Shown in pieces: positions 49,201-59,069 of a DNA stretch of 64,000 nucleotides. Source of the DNA: Chondrosia reniformis. Taxonomy: Eukaryota > Porifera > Demospongiae > Chondrillida > Chondrillidae. The DNA is taken from the NCBI GenBank assembly GCA_947172415.1, contig OX359196.1:1924501-1988500 (forward strand), written 5' to 3'. A model generated the notes under the pieces. The model did no database searches. It was not told the origin of the DNA and saw only the letters and a list, made by a program, of their open reading frames with translations. The position numbers were made by a program, and so were the translations under genes. Position 1 is the stretch's first letter. The number at the start of each line of letters is the position of its first letter.

Positions 49201-50770
49201 TTAATTGCTAACCTGCTCCCTGCTGGATTTAGCCTGAATATAGAAAAATATTATGAAATGTTACCTGACAAGGTAGTTATTTTGCCTCCAAATCATATTG
49301 TATTACTCCACCATTGTTTCACAGTTAGCAATGGTGGAAAAGCTTATATTTTTGTAGCTATGAAAGATGTAGTTGTTTCAACTAATACATCACAAGATGA
49401 TGTTCAAGGCACTACAAGCCCACATGCAAGTGGTGCTCAAAAAGCTGTACTTGCAAAGGCTATACAAGATCATAGTCTGTATGCTAAAATGAGTATGCCA
49501 TACATTCTTCTCTTCTATGAACACCAAGGTATTGTTGTCAAGTGTGGGCTTACAGTATCTGATGCCAGTAAAGTAGAACATTTATTACCGGGAAGTGGTA
49601 CATCAATGAATAAGTTGGATAGTCAGCTTAAGGAGATTGTGAGCCTGGTACCTAGATTTGTTCAATTAGCCTTGAAAGCTAAAGGCATTCGAAGCTTGAA
49701 ATCACTTGTGTTTGGGTATTCATTTTTCAGGACCTCGAAAGAAGGTCCTAAATGTGATTCAATAAGTTCTGAAAAAGAGTAAGATCATTAACTATAAATA
49801 GAAGTACATATGTAAATGTCTTGCAGTGTATTACATAAAAATGATATAGAACACAGTAAATAGAATTTGTAACATGTATTTACGTACACAAACAATAGTC
49901 TTTAGAGTCCATATTTGACTGATTGACCTGCATACCATATTTTGTGTAATGTCATTTATCAGCTTTCCATTTAAAAAGTGTATTGCATATAGCATAAAAT
50001 ATAGTGTTTAGAGTATCAGCCTTGACATTTTGTTAGTAAACCAAATCTATAGGCATAATCTCAGTGAACAAGAATGTGAGATACATACATAATGGTGCAA
50101 TACAGTGTATTCCTATACGTACATGTTGTATTTCTATACGTACATGTTGTATTCCTATACGTACATGTTGTATTCCTACACGTACATGCTCAGGTTGTCC
50201 TCTCTTGACACAAAATGTTTGGGTGATGAAAAGTGTGGCTACTGTTTTGAGCGGTGTAGCTACTGCATGCAGAGTTGCTTCCACTGCTACTACTCTAAAA
50301 AGTTGGACAAGCTTGGCAGTGTCCGTTATTGTAGTGAAAGCTGCTTCTCAGCTAATCACAAAGATAAGCCAATTGTCCAACAAAATTATGAAGAACTGCT
50401 GTCTTCTCCAAATGGACATACTAAGTTGCTTCAACTTGTGACCAACAAGAATATCAAACTAGCTGGACATTCATTTAATGAGGTGATACATGTCTCCTTT
50501 CATAAAGCTGCTGATCCAGGTCACACAAAATTTGGATTTCCCTCTGACATAATATACTATGCAAAAGTGTGGATAAGGTCAGTAGCCAAGCAGCAGGCTG
50601 TCGAGTATACATTTGATGATAAGTTTGAAAATCTGAAAATGATTGATTTCAAAAATGCAGAATCAGTGTATTCTGAAATTGAGGAAGAGGATATGCTTCA
50701 AGAAGTGCATGATGTTGTAGTGAACATGGGCGGAGTTTATCACTTCATGTCACAAACCTTAGATGTGTAA
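40212..50770 (+). CDS. Helical-repeat protein with HNH-like and MYND-like zinc modules
   Basis: Ten exons keep one frame: 40212-40488, 41215-41405, 42221-42740, 43047-43237, 43318-43801, 43931-44293, 45644-45810, 45901-46513, 47795-49778 and 50194-50770 (stop). That gives 1788 codons; the 5' start is not placed. Residues 1 to about 935 look all-helical (HEAT/ARM-like: NLEL..ALV, SLFNISLNAALVPKF, AKLTLANLRILLRR). Residues about 1099-1170 form an HNH-like zinc module: CLLC, SHIIPK, LCGSCEN, then LSPDENSFKERV; similar Cys/His layouts occur in bacterial HNH nucleases. A large domain of unknown kind follows. The last exon has about ten Cys from 1605 to 1647 (CGYC, CSYC, CFHC, YCSESC, then ANHKD), a MYND-like finger. 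The last join (GA|GTAAGA to CTCAG|G) replaces an apparent stop at 49782. I do not know the gene. Confidence 0.75.
41939..42156. mobile_element. CCGTATATCGGG MITE, copy 2
   Basis: In the intron before exon 3 of the HNH/MYND gene. The ends TACCGTATATCGGGATATGA and TTCCCGATATACGGTA are inverted repeats; the interior matches the copy at 39751 (GATTGCGAATTA, TGTCAAAAGATTGCGCATAC) with about 60 extra bases. Confidence 0.75.
45190..45430. repeat. TGTATTTGTCCG repeat pair in an intron
   Basis: CTGTATTTGTCCGAATAGAA (about 45195) and CCGTATTTGTCCGTATAGAG (about 45351) are direct repeats bordering GCCTGGGCTTT.. and GGCCTCAATTCGAGCCGGGT sequences. They look like remnants of two related short elements in the 1.35-kb intron 44294-45643. 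Confidence 0.5.
46838..47385. mobile_element. 548-bp fold-back element with ~140-bp TIRs
   Basis: The left arm 46838-46980 (CCCTTAGATTCAGC, ATATCTAAGGGTA, TATTTCGCCTCCATATTT, GGGTCTGGTGAATAG) is inverted at about 47245-47385 (CTATTCACCAGACCCTATTT, AATATGGAGGCGAAATAG, TACCCTTAGATATA). It lies in the intron between exons 8 and 9 of the HNH/MYND gene. No protein is encoded. Confidence 0.8.
50105..50193 (+). repeat. 21-bp minisatellite forming a splice acceptor region
   Basis: Four near-identical 21-base units (GTATTCCTATACGTACATGTT) run directly into the acceptor CTCAG at 50193 of the MYND exon. The last unit is changed to CCTACACGTACATGCTCAG. The array supplies the pyrimidine/branch region. 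Because 21 is a multiple of 3, unspliced reading gives a repeated YSYTYML peptide that is not expected in the protein. Confidence 0.85.
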
Positions 50771-51174
50771 AAACTTACATAGTACATAAACAAACTAACA
50801 AATTATCACATGCACCTATCATTTTCAGTAGCACCGCATGGTAAACATATATTTCTGTATAGAGTGTACTCGGACAAATATCTCATTTCCAGCTCTTTTT
50901 CAAATGGCTGCATATTTTGCAATCATTTATGTTGCTTGCTTATTTGTGCAACTGTTTAGAAATTGATTTAAAATGTTGCTAACTATAGTTCAGTGACCAT
51001 TAAATTAAATATGCATAGTAATTGTATATAATTACAGTACTACTTGGTGTACATATGTATATCCATGCAGATGATATAACATGAGTGTATTCACACAGAC
51101 ACATTCTCTTCAGAATCTAATACATACGTATATTAGATTGCGTACATTACAAGCATAAAAAAGTACATCCAGTC
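50771..51174. other. Intergenic between two convergent 3' ends
   Basis: AT-rich, no gene. It should hold the 3' UTR of the HNH/MYND gene (+) and the distal 3' end of the selenoprotein-H-like gene (-). Confidence 0.4.
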
Positions 51175-51215
51175 TCAAACCTGAAACAATCATCAGTTTA
51201 GCCTGAAACTTTCAT
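51175..51215 (-). promoter_or_regulatory. SECIS-like candidate
   Basis: On the minus strand, about 70 bases after the stop of the selenoprotein-H-like gene, the order ATGA (51215-51212), GGCTAAAC (unpaired AA candidate) and TTTGAG (51178-51174) resembles the AUGA / AA / GA core of a SECIS element. The flanks AAGTTTCAGG and TTTCAGGTT can pair mainly through G-U pairs with one mismatch. The spacing is shorter than usual, so this is only a candidate. Confidence 0.3.
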
Positions 51216-51283
51216 AATGTTGCCACATATAATATACGTATGTAGCAATGAAAACTCAACTTCAGTATCTATATACCTAAATA

Positions 51284-52132
51284 TTAACAAAGCTCTTTCA
51301 GTTTATCCTTGGCAAGCTGCACTACTTTTCCCTCCTCTGGAAACTTTAACCTTAAGTTTCTAGGAGGACCCAACTTTACACCTGACCAAAGGACATACTG
51401 TACAGATAGCCCAGATGAAATATATGATAGAAGTATATAAGTTCTACACAGGTGTTTGTCTTATGCCTTCTTTAACCTTTCAAAATGCAATCATAATTCC
51501 TTACCTCAAGATTACTCCATGATTCCACAAATTATGAGCACATACTCAATTTTAAGACCTAACATCTTTTATACATGTATGACTTCATGAGACTATATAC
51601 ATAGGTAGGCTAGTAAAGAAATCTTAATTCTGGTCTGCACACAAAATAAGGTCAGGCTTGACAAACAGCAAAGTTAGAGCTATATAAGTTTTTTTTCAGC
51701 CACAGAATAACAAACGTTATGTAGCTAAAGTCACAACTACCCTAAGAGAGCTATAGGCAGCTCAGAGAGAATTCAAAACTTTAGCTATGTGGCCTTTTTG
51801 GATTGATTTCTACCTTGGCTTTGTCAAAAGCTGCCTTTAATTCTTCTGACAGAGCATTGGCATGTTTCTTGTACATGGATCATGAATTACGAATTATGAA
51901 AATACTAATTATGTGATTTATACCGATGCTAAACATTGCCAAAGATTAAGGCTAGCACTGCATTTAGACTAATGACACCGAATTAAATATATCTACATTA
52001 AAATAGTGAACGTGTATTTACACACCATCTTTCTATTATAAATTTCAATTGGACTTTATCAGTATAGGGAACTTTGCTGATCTTGGGGTCAGATGCTTGC
52101 ACTTCCTTAGACGCTTTCCTTTTCTCTGTCAT
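51284..52132 (-). pseudogene. Selenoprotein-H-like gene remnant
   Basis: Exon 1 (52132-52026) starts MTEKRKASKE and ends KFIIER plus TG. Exon 2 (51889 on) reads NS, TGA (51882-51880), SMYKKHANALSEEL, then KVEINPKRPHS, TAA (51783-51781), SFEFSL. Exon 3 (51397-51284) reads YVLWSGVKLGPPRNLRLKFP and ends KDKLKELC. Selenoprotein H has the order IEHC..U..Y...A.AL, V.VNP..PR.GSFE, LW.G...GPPR.LKFP, so the TGA falls exactly on selenocysteine. Joining exon 1 to 51889 restores C-x-x-U, but the bases before 51889 are CG, not AG. With the TAA inside PRRGSFE this argues for decay. Selenoprotein H is a small nuclear thioredoxin-fold redox protein. A functional gene with unusual splicing cannot be ruled out. 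Confidence 0.6.
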
Positions 52133-52262
52133 TTTTAATCGTGCGCAATGTATTTAATGTAATTATTGCTCACTGTAGGTGGGTGAATGTAAATAACACT
52201 TATACTATATAGCATACCTTCTTCCTTCAAATATATAGGAACAGAGAACTATACAACTATAA

Positions 52263-52500
52263 CACAGGATCAAATTTCAGGTTTTATATGTTATGAAATC
52301 TATTTGAAACTTCTTGAACAGCCAGGTTTCAAAGGGTGCTCAAGAATGTGCTAACATCCAGATTAATTTCACTGGTTTCAAATTTTAACAGCCCCCTTTC
52401 CAAGTTTTATACATACTTCCATACCTTTTGAAACCTGGCTGTTCACAGAGTTTCAAATAGGTTTCATGCTTTCTTAAATCTGAGATTTGATCCTCTGTAA
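52263..52500. mobile_element. Palindromic MITE, copy left of transferase C
   Basis: The ends ACAGGATCAAATTTCAGG and GAGATTTGATCCTCTG are inverted repeats. Inner arms AACAGCCAGGTTTCAAA and TTTGAAACCTGGCTGTT pair as well, with AACAGCCCCCTTTCC in the centre. The same element lies inverted at 54690-54917. Confidence 0.8.
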
Positions 52501-53159
52501 TTAAGCATTAAACAAGACATGGGAACAGGCTGTTGCACGTCACTAGACAAAATATCACGCCCTAAGGGCGGGTTTATGATCTCGTTATATAAATTCATTG
52601 TTCCCTATAATAACGATGAAGTAGTACATGCAATGAAATGGCCATTCTTGAAGCCATTTCGGATTCAGTTAAGGTAAGTATACGGACATCTTTGCATCTG
52701 GAATCTACTTTTGTATAAGTTATATACAGTGCAAGTTACAATATACTAAGGTAATCTAATATAATATAAATAAATAAATATAATAATTCATATAGCTCCA
52801 AATTATATATAGATAACACTTATAATTTGTAAATGTAAATAATTATGTATAAAATTCCTTAGCGATATTGTGCAATTTGTTGCGCAAGACGTTCCAATGT
52901 TCCAAAATTTGGAGAACTGCGTCGGCGGCGGAGCGATTACACACAATTCAAATTTTATCGATTAATGTGGGATAGGTCCGTCGCGTTGGTCCGTCTTTTA
53001 GTCATGCGGCCCCAGTTGTTAGGTCAGCTGGTCAGTTTTTTAGATTTTTCGCCTACACTGACAGCCCTCTGACTAGCCCTCAAAATATTTTTGGAATCCG
53101 TTTTTTTTACAGACTCGGTTTACTCGGTAAACAAAAACGATTCTAAAAATAGTTATGTT
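52501..53159 (+). promoter_or_regulatory. Upstream region of transferase C
   Basis: No coding exon. It contains a GC-richer patch at about 52905-53010 (GGCGGCGGAGCG, GTCGCGTTGGTCCGTC), unlike the AT-rich surroundings. It is a reasonable place for the promoter and 5' UTR. A hairpin CGCCCTAAGGGCG lies at 52558-52570. Confidence 0.45.
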
Positions 53160-54623
53160 ATGTATGAGGTATGTGGGAGCTCAAATCAGTTCATAGGATC
53201 TTTTAGAATGAATCGGAAGATTGTTATATTTGCCGTTATAGGAATAATCTCACTATTGTTCCTTCTTAAGGAAACAAGAAAGAGTAACTTTTCTGTAACA
53301 TATAACAGACTACGAGATGAGGAATTTATTACAAAACCCACCCGTCAGGGCTCCGAGAGTATATCTGAACACTATTTACCCACTGAACATAGTAAATCAG
53401 CCAACCTAACTGATGCGAACCTAACAGATGAAGAAAACCTTGATACACCAGTTGGACATAGGCGCATTTGTGAAATCCTCTTGAACGAGAGTGGATCGGT
53501 GTACAGTAGCGATTATCTAGAGGACTGCGTAAGTCTGGTGGACAGTCATCCTCGTCTCTATGAGTTCTTGCTTAAAGCTAAACATTACATTACATGGCAC
53601 AGAAAACGTGTCGAGGAGATAAGCAAATCTAAAAAAGGAATCTCGCACGAGCGAATTCTTGTGGGGACGTGTATAAATCCGTATTGTGGAGGCTATGGAA
53701 GTCAGATGACATGTCTGGGATTTGCTTTTGTGCTGGCAGTCGCGACTGAACGACTACTTCTCCTAAAATGGCCAGAAAGTCAGGCGCTTCGCAGGCAACT
53801 GCAAGAAGTACGACTGGACATATTTAGTCCAAAAACATTTGATTGGTCTGCTTTTGATAATGACATTAATATCGACGAAATCCCAATTTCTAAAACTACT
53901 GATCTCTGCTCTGAAGTACAAAGCCAAAAAACTGTTGTAGTTTACGACATTGAAGGTTGGGCATATAAAAAAGAGGATTGTGCAAGACGCTTGGGCTATG
54001 CAGAAATTGGTACTTGGAATTTTGGTAAAATTAGGAGGTCCAGGTCTGGGACTAATTTCAATGTCAATCCACTGTTCATTATTACAAGACTTTTATTTCA
54101 GTTTGGGGAACCTGTTAGAAAGTTTGAGCAGAAGTTTTGGGAATTGCAAGGTCTGAATGGAAGTGAATCTATAGATTATGCTGCTGTTCACATCCGAACA
54201 GGTTCATTTGGTTCTGGCCTTGTTGAAAATGAAAAGACAAAGAGGTTCATTTCCACAAAGGAAAAGTGGAAGAAACAGATTGAATATGCACTTAAGATTA
54301 AGGAGGAAAATCATATAAAAGCACCACTCTTTTTGGCAACCGACTTAACAGATTGCAAAGATTGGGCTAAAGAGACATACAAAGATAAAATCATTACCAT
54401 GGATATAATTCCGATACATATAATAAAGGACACCCACGGCCAGTCTGTTGAAAAGTCTAAAAAAACACCTGAAAAGTACAAAGAAGAAATAGTACATACC
54501 GTTGCAGATATAGCTTTAATGGCTCATGCAAAAGTACTTATTGCATCAGACAGTTTATTCTCAATGCTGTCTTCCTACCTAGGGGATCTATCGAGCAAAC
54601 AAATCTACCAATATAGGTTTTAA
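53160..54623 (+). CDS. Fucosyltransferase-like type II membrane enzyme, copy C, intact
   Basis: Single-exon frame of 487 codons from the first in-frame ATG (53160). A second ATG at 53208 (MNRKIVIF) aligns with the starts of copies A and B and would give 471 codons; either places a short cytosolic tail before one anchor (IVIFAVIGIISLLFLL). The frame is open further upstream, without ATG. A Ser/Thr-rich stem follows, then ICEILLNESGS, CGGYGSQM (about residue 175) with RLLLLKWP, VHIRTG (about 344), and ALMAHAKVLIASDSLFS near the C terminus. G-x-G-x-Q, H-x-R-x-G and the late Ser/Asp loop are the donor-binding pattern of GT-B fucosyltransferases (GT23/37/65-like). The exact CAZy family and acceptor cannot be told. 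Probably Golgi. It is the only undamaged member of four here. Confidence 0.8.
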   Translation: MYEVCGSSNQFIGSFRMNRKIVIFAVIGIISLLFLLKETRKSNFSVTYNRLRDEEFITKPTRQGSESISEHYLPTEHSKSANLTDANLTDEENLDTPVGHRRICEILLNESGSVYSSDYLEDCVSLVDSHPRLYEFLLKAKHYITWHRKRVEEISKSKKGISHERILVGTCINPYCGGYGSQMTCLGFAFVLAVATERLLLLKWPESQALRRQLQEVRLDIFSPKTFDWSAFDNDINIDEIPISKTTDLCSEVQSQKTVVVYDIEGWAYKKEDCARRLGYAEIGTWNFGKIRRSRSGTNFNVNPLFIITRLLFQFGEPVRKFEQKFWELQGLNGSESIDYAAVHIRTGSFGSGLVENEKTKRFISTKEKWKKQIEYALKIKEENHIKAPLFLATDLTDCKDWAKETYKDKIITMDIIPIHIIKDTHGQSVEKSKKTPEKYKEEIVHTVADIALMAHAKVLIASDSLFSMLSSYLGDLSSKQIYQYRF

Positions 54624-54689
54624 TTTAACACATGTACATATTATGAATAAATGATTGGTGTCTTAGAATCATTAAAAAATAGTGAAGAT

Positions 54690-54917
54690 GTAGCACATGA
54701 TCAAATGTCAGGTTTCAGAAGGCATGAAACCTATTTGAAACTCTTTGAAGAATCAGGTTTCAAAAGGTATGAAAATATGTATAAAACTGGAAAGGGGGCT
54801 GTTAAAATTCGAAACCTGTGAAATTAATCTATTAGGACACACTTGAGTACCCTCTGAAATCTGGCTGTTCAAATAGGTTTCATGTCTTCTGAAACTTGAC
54901 ATTTGATCCCTGTGTAG
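54690..54917. mobile_element. Palindromic MITE, copy right of transferase C
   Basis: Reverse-complement relative of 52263-52500: GATCAAATGTCAGGTTTC and GAAACTTGACATTTGATC ends, with GGAAAGGGGGCTGTTA in the centre. Together the two copies bracket the intact transferase gene. Confidence 0.8.
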
Positions 54918-55155
54918 GGATGGTACAAAAAGCACAGAAACAAGAATTAAGGGGTCGATGTTACACAGTGAAGCATTAGCTGTGCATGAATCATATATAC
55001 AAGCATGCAATTCACTGCAAGAAAAAAGGCAGTTTGCTATAGTTTGCATTTTTAAAGCTTTTGCCAAGGTTTACATGCAATATGATTTGTAAAGGGTTTG
55101 CAGAGCATTTGTATAATACTGTGGATTTGTCAGCAATTGATTTGGAAAGTTGCTA

Positions 55156-55560
55156 TATCAGAGAGTACGGCAGTATACTCTCTAAGTAGGGATGGCCGGA
55201 AAAAACATTCAATGTATTATCAATTAACACCTCATAAATCAACAACGATGGGATTTTCGGTTGCATTCGAGTGTTTGCGGTCGTTTTTGCATGCTTTTCT
55301 AAACGACAAAACATGTTTCGATGCTCTACAGCCTTCACAAAGTGATTAACCGAACTAGGCCAAATTCTGAAATTCCTCAATTTTTCTTCTTCTTTTTTCA
55401 AATGAGCTAGCGCGAACATGCGAACGTACGCAGGTACATACATATACTAAATCGTCATGAATGTTTCCAAATTAGGGAATAGGCTAACCTAGATTTCAAC
55501 GCGCTCCATCCGTAGCGTGTTACTTTTGAAAGTTCCAAATTTAGGGCCTCCTCGAATGCC
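55156..55560. repeat. Repeat family A, copy 2, interrupted by an inverted repeat
   Basis: It starts TATCAGAGAGTACGGCAGTA and follows the 2496-3027 copy through CTCATAAATC, ATGTTTCGATGCTCTACA and GCGCTCCATC to GAATGCCATTTTT. The 3' portion of the same family (GGACGCCATTATTT, TTTTCGCCAAGAAAACTTTC) reappears at about 56140-56320, so the left arm of the inverted repeat was inserted into it. Confidence 0.7.
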
Positions 55561-55561
55561 A

Positions 55562-57019
55562 TTTTTAGGGGCTGCCTGTGCCTTATATTGTTTTCATTTG
55601 CCGATTACGTTGTACGGCTTCATGTTACGGAAAGAAATATATTTATATAATACGGGTTCATACGCAACTATTATAACACTTATTTTATACGTCGATATAT
55701 GTATAATACGAGTTCATACGTAACTATTGTTACACTTAATTTATACGTCAATACATCGTTTTTGGAAATGGCGGCGTTCAGGAAGCTTTAATTAACGAAG
55801 CTTTTCCATCGTTATTTATAAAATTCAGGACACTTAAGCGTCCTCAATCGTTAGTATTACGAATATATATATTAAATCCCAACGATGCAGCCAAGTAGTC
55901 CGAGTTAATTCGGGGGGGGGGGGGGGGGGGGGGGCAGCCCCACGAGTTTTTAAACTCGAAATACTTGTTTAATTAAGTTTCAAATTCTCTGTATATAAGT
56001 AACTCGAGTTAGAAATTTTTGTGGTACTACCGCCACCCGCGATCGAATTTCTTAGTCGCTTTGCAGGGCCTATATACAGTCGTTTTCTTATGGACCCTTT
56101 AATATCCTAAACTGAATGTTGAAGAAAGATAGAAAACTTACTTGACAAATTTGGGATCTTTTCGGACGCCATTATTTAATTTAGATTACATAATTTGCTA
56201 TTATGTCGTCTATTCTGCTACTTTAATTATTTCGAGTTTTCGCCAAGAAAACTTTCATAACAAATATTAACAAGAAAAAAGGGGCAATACAAGTTAAATA
56301 AAAACATTCAATTATGAAGTCAAAAAATAGGGGAACTTAAAGATCTAAGGCCAATCTTAAAGCATCGATGTCATGATCATTTAACTCTGGGTATCACCCC
56401 AGTGCACTCATGTCCCCTGAGGAGCACAATGAGCTAATGGACGGAACCAAAGTTCGCTTGATGGGAACCAGAGTCTCCTCTATATCCACTCAAAAAGATA
56501 TTCGAGCCATAGACAGCTGCTTCTACCTTATTAAAACTCCTCAGTATATGGCATAAGATGGAAGTTTGAGTGGCTGGTCTGCCAATAAGTACTCCCAGAA
56601 GTAAACAAGTATTTCGAGTTTAAAAACTCGTGGGGCTGCCGCCCCCCAAATTAACTCGAACTACTTGGCCGCATCGTTGGGATTTAATATATATATATAT
56701 ATTCGTAATACTAACGACTGAGGACGCTTAAGTGTCCTGAACTTTATAAATAACGATGGAAAAGCTTCGTTAACTAAAGTTTCCTGAACGCCGCCATTTG
56801 CAAAAACGATGTATTGACGTAGAAATTAAATGTTACAATAGTTGCTTATGAACTCGTATTATACATATATCGACGTATAAAATAAGTGTTATAACAGTTG
56901 CGTATGAACCCGTATTATATATATAGATTATATATAATATCTTTCCGTAACATGAAGCCGTACAACGTAATCGGCAAATGAAAACAATATAAGGGGCAGC
57001 CTATGGCAGCCCCTAAAAA
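55562..57019. repeat. Long inverted repeat, ~410-bp arms, with a G23 run
   Basis: The left arm 55562-55970 and right arm 56603-57019 are near-identical in inverse orientation, from outer ends TTTTTAGGGGCTGCC to inner ends with CGAGTTT..AAACTCG and CAGCCCCAC. Each arm carries two diverged tandem units containing TACGTCGATATATGTATAAT-like sequence and GGCGGCGTTCAG. The left arm has an uninterrupted run of 23 G (55912-55934) where the right has only six C. The 630-bp centre includes the displaced half of repeat A and a stretch at about 56380-56600 of unknown origin. No gene is seen. Confidence 0.85.
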
Positions 57020-57393
57020 GCTTGTGGTTTCCTTATCAGGAGGTAAGGGGTACAGCCAAAAGTGCATGGATGAACTCAAGAATATCAGAATAATATTATA
57101 GTGCTTTACATAAGTCTTTTAGAATGTAATGTGAGGTGAATACAAAAGAACTCTAATAAATAGCATGGTGCAGAGTAACGCAAGACAGGAAGGTCTACAT
57201 CATAAAGTAATAGGTGTAAAGTGGGTGTTAATAGTTATAAACAAACAAACAGTAGGTGAAATATATTATGAATTACTAAAGCTAGTGTTAGTATAAACAA
57301 ACACACAAGGTATCAAGTACACATTATTAGAGTCACAAATTATTATAGGCTGCCCATGTGCATGCTCTAAAGAGTGTGAAAAGAAATTTAAAT
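57020..57393. other. Intergenic; 3' side of transferase copy D
   Basis: AT-rich, no coding sequence or named repeat recognised. Confidence 0.4.
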
Positions 57394-58091
57394 TTAATAT
57401 CTACATTGGTGGAACTGCAGTTGTTTGCTTGAAAGACCTCCAAGGTAGGAAGACAGTCTTGGATATAAACTTTTTGATGCAATGAAAAACTGAGCATGAG
57501 CCATTATTGTTAAATCTGCAACATTTCTTACTTCTTCTTGTTTGGACTCTTCAGGTGTCTTTTTAGTATGTTTGTCCTTTACTGTATGTTTTGGGATTAC
57601 ATCCAAGGTAGTGATTTTTTCTTTGTATGTCTTATTGGCCCAATTTTTGCAGTCTGTTGAGTCAGATGCCACAAATAGTGGTGCATCTATATGCCTTTCC
57701 TCCTTAATCTTAAGTGCACAGTCAATTTGTTTCTTCCACTCATCTCTCGTCCTAAGAAACCTATCATTAGGGTCTTCCTTAATACCAGAATCAAATACAC
57801 CTGTTCTGATGTGAATAGCACCATACTCTACATTTCCATTCAGACCTTACAATTCCCAAAACTTACTTTCTACCTTTCTAACAGGTTCCCCAAATTTAAA
57901 TAGAATTCTTATAAGAATGAACAATAGACAGTCATTGAAATTACTCTCAAAATGGCTTATCCGATAATCCAAAATATCTGTGGTTATGTAGTCCAAATGT
58001 TTCATACAATCCATTCTCTTAGAGGTTGTCCAAGCTGAAACGTCATAAAACACAGTTTTCTTGCTTTGGCTTAGCACATCAGAGCAAAGAT
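57394..58091 (-). pseudogene. Fucosyltransferase-like copy D, 3' part
   Basis: Reads VLSQSKKTVFYDVSAWTTSK, FNDCLLFILIRILFKFGEPV, a CAA-to-TAA stop in WELQGLN (about 57848), then IHIRTGVFDSG, FLRTRDEWKKQID, LTIMAHAQFFIASKS and a natural stop at 57394. It is separated from its 5' part (63563 on) by the 5471-bp transposon. One premature stop is seen in this part. Confidence 0.85.
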
Positions 58092-58571
58092 AGGGGTGAC
58101 AACGAAAAAATCGTGTATCACCGATCTCTTTCTAATTTGGCACGAAGCTTCTACTTCATGAGGCGCATCTAACGGTATCATTCGTTTTTAAACGAGACGT
58201 TCCCATTCCAAGTTATTGTTTTTTCGTGTACTTTCCGTATTAATCATTCTGCCACAGCTCGAAGGAAAGAGGTGCATTACTCAAGCTTTGCTCACAAATA
58301 GAGCACATCTATACACATTTAAACATAACAATAATAATCCAATAAAACCCTATCTGTCGTTACAGGAGTGAAAAAACCGAAACATAGTCTCAGATACGAG
58401 CCATATGTTACAGTCCTGCACTTAGCTAAAAGCACCTATCGAGATCGTCCTAATACTGTTGGATGCAGTATTACTTTATATATCTGTAACCCAGAAATGA
58501 TGAGCTTTCACTCTCCCAAACCATCTGGGTAGGGGGCATTTAGGTACCAAAACGTGAGAAACACGAGAGCC
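58092..58571 (+). repeat. Left terminal inverted repeat of the 5.47-kb transposon
   Basis: About 480 bp from AGGGGTGACAACGAAAAAAT to the ACGTGAGAAACACGA region. It pairs with 63071-63562 with few differences. Confidence 0.9.
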
Positions 58572-59069
58572 TGTCCCTTTAACTGCATCATCACCATCTA
58601 AAAATCTAATTACTCTAAGAAATCTGCTAAATTAAAATGTTTCTGATCGTTGATTTCATTTTCTGGCCACTTGTCTCTGCACATCGTTAGCTACAAATTG
58701 ATAGTAATGACATGTATGTAAACGTGATATATCGCGATTAAATCGTTTACGATTTGTAACGTGATGACTTTCCACTGTAGACAGCTGGTGAGCATTTGAT
58801 GCATGTCAAACAGAGTTACTTTCCTTTGACACTTTGCTTCATGTATGTAATATCCATGTCAACTTTCATGTTTATCCTTTCTTATCACTTCCAAGTTAGT
58901 TTTAGACTACACTGTGATGAGATTGCCTGTGCGAAGGTCATTTAGTATGCCTTGAAGAGGATAGTCATGAGTTTGAGGTATATAACTCAAATCACATGTG
59001 CACCCACTATACACATTAAATTGTAAATTGAAATCATAATTGTCTAGTACCCCTTCAAAGCTTAAAATA
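58572..59069. other. Transposon 3' non-coding region
   Basis: Between the left TIR and the transposase stop codon. It contains the direct subterminal repeat (about 58578-58610). No coding exon is seen. Confidence 0.5.

Noticed and set aside
49779-49782. TAA at 49780-49782 as the end of the HNH-containing gene
   Set aside because: GA|GTAAGA is a donor that joins in phase to the MYND exon at 50194. The shorter form is kept only as a possible isoform.
50105-50190. Repeated YSYTYML peptide as protein coding
   Set aside because: It is the intronic minisatellite read in frame; its length is a multiple of 3 by chance.
53091-53159. Longer N terminus of transferase C from a TTG at 53091
   Set aside because: No ATG in this part; the type II anchor and homology start downstream.
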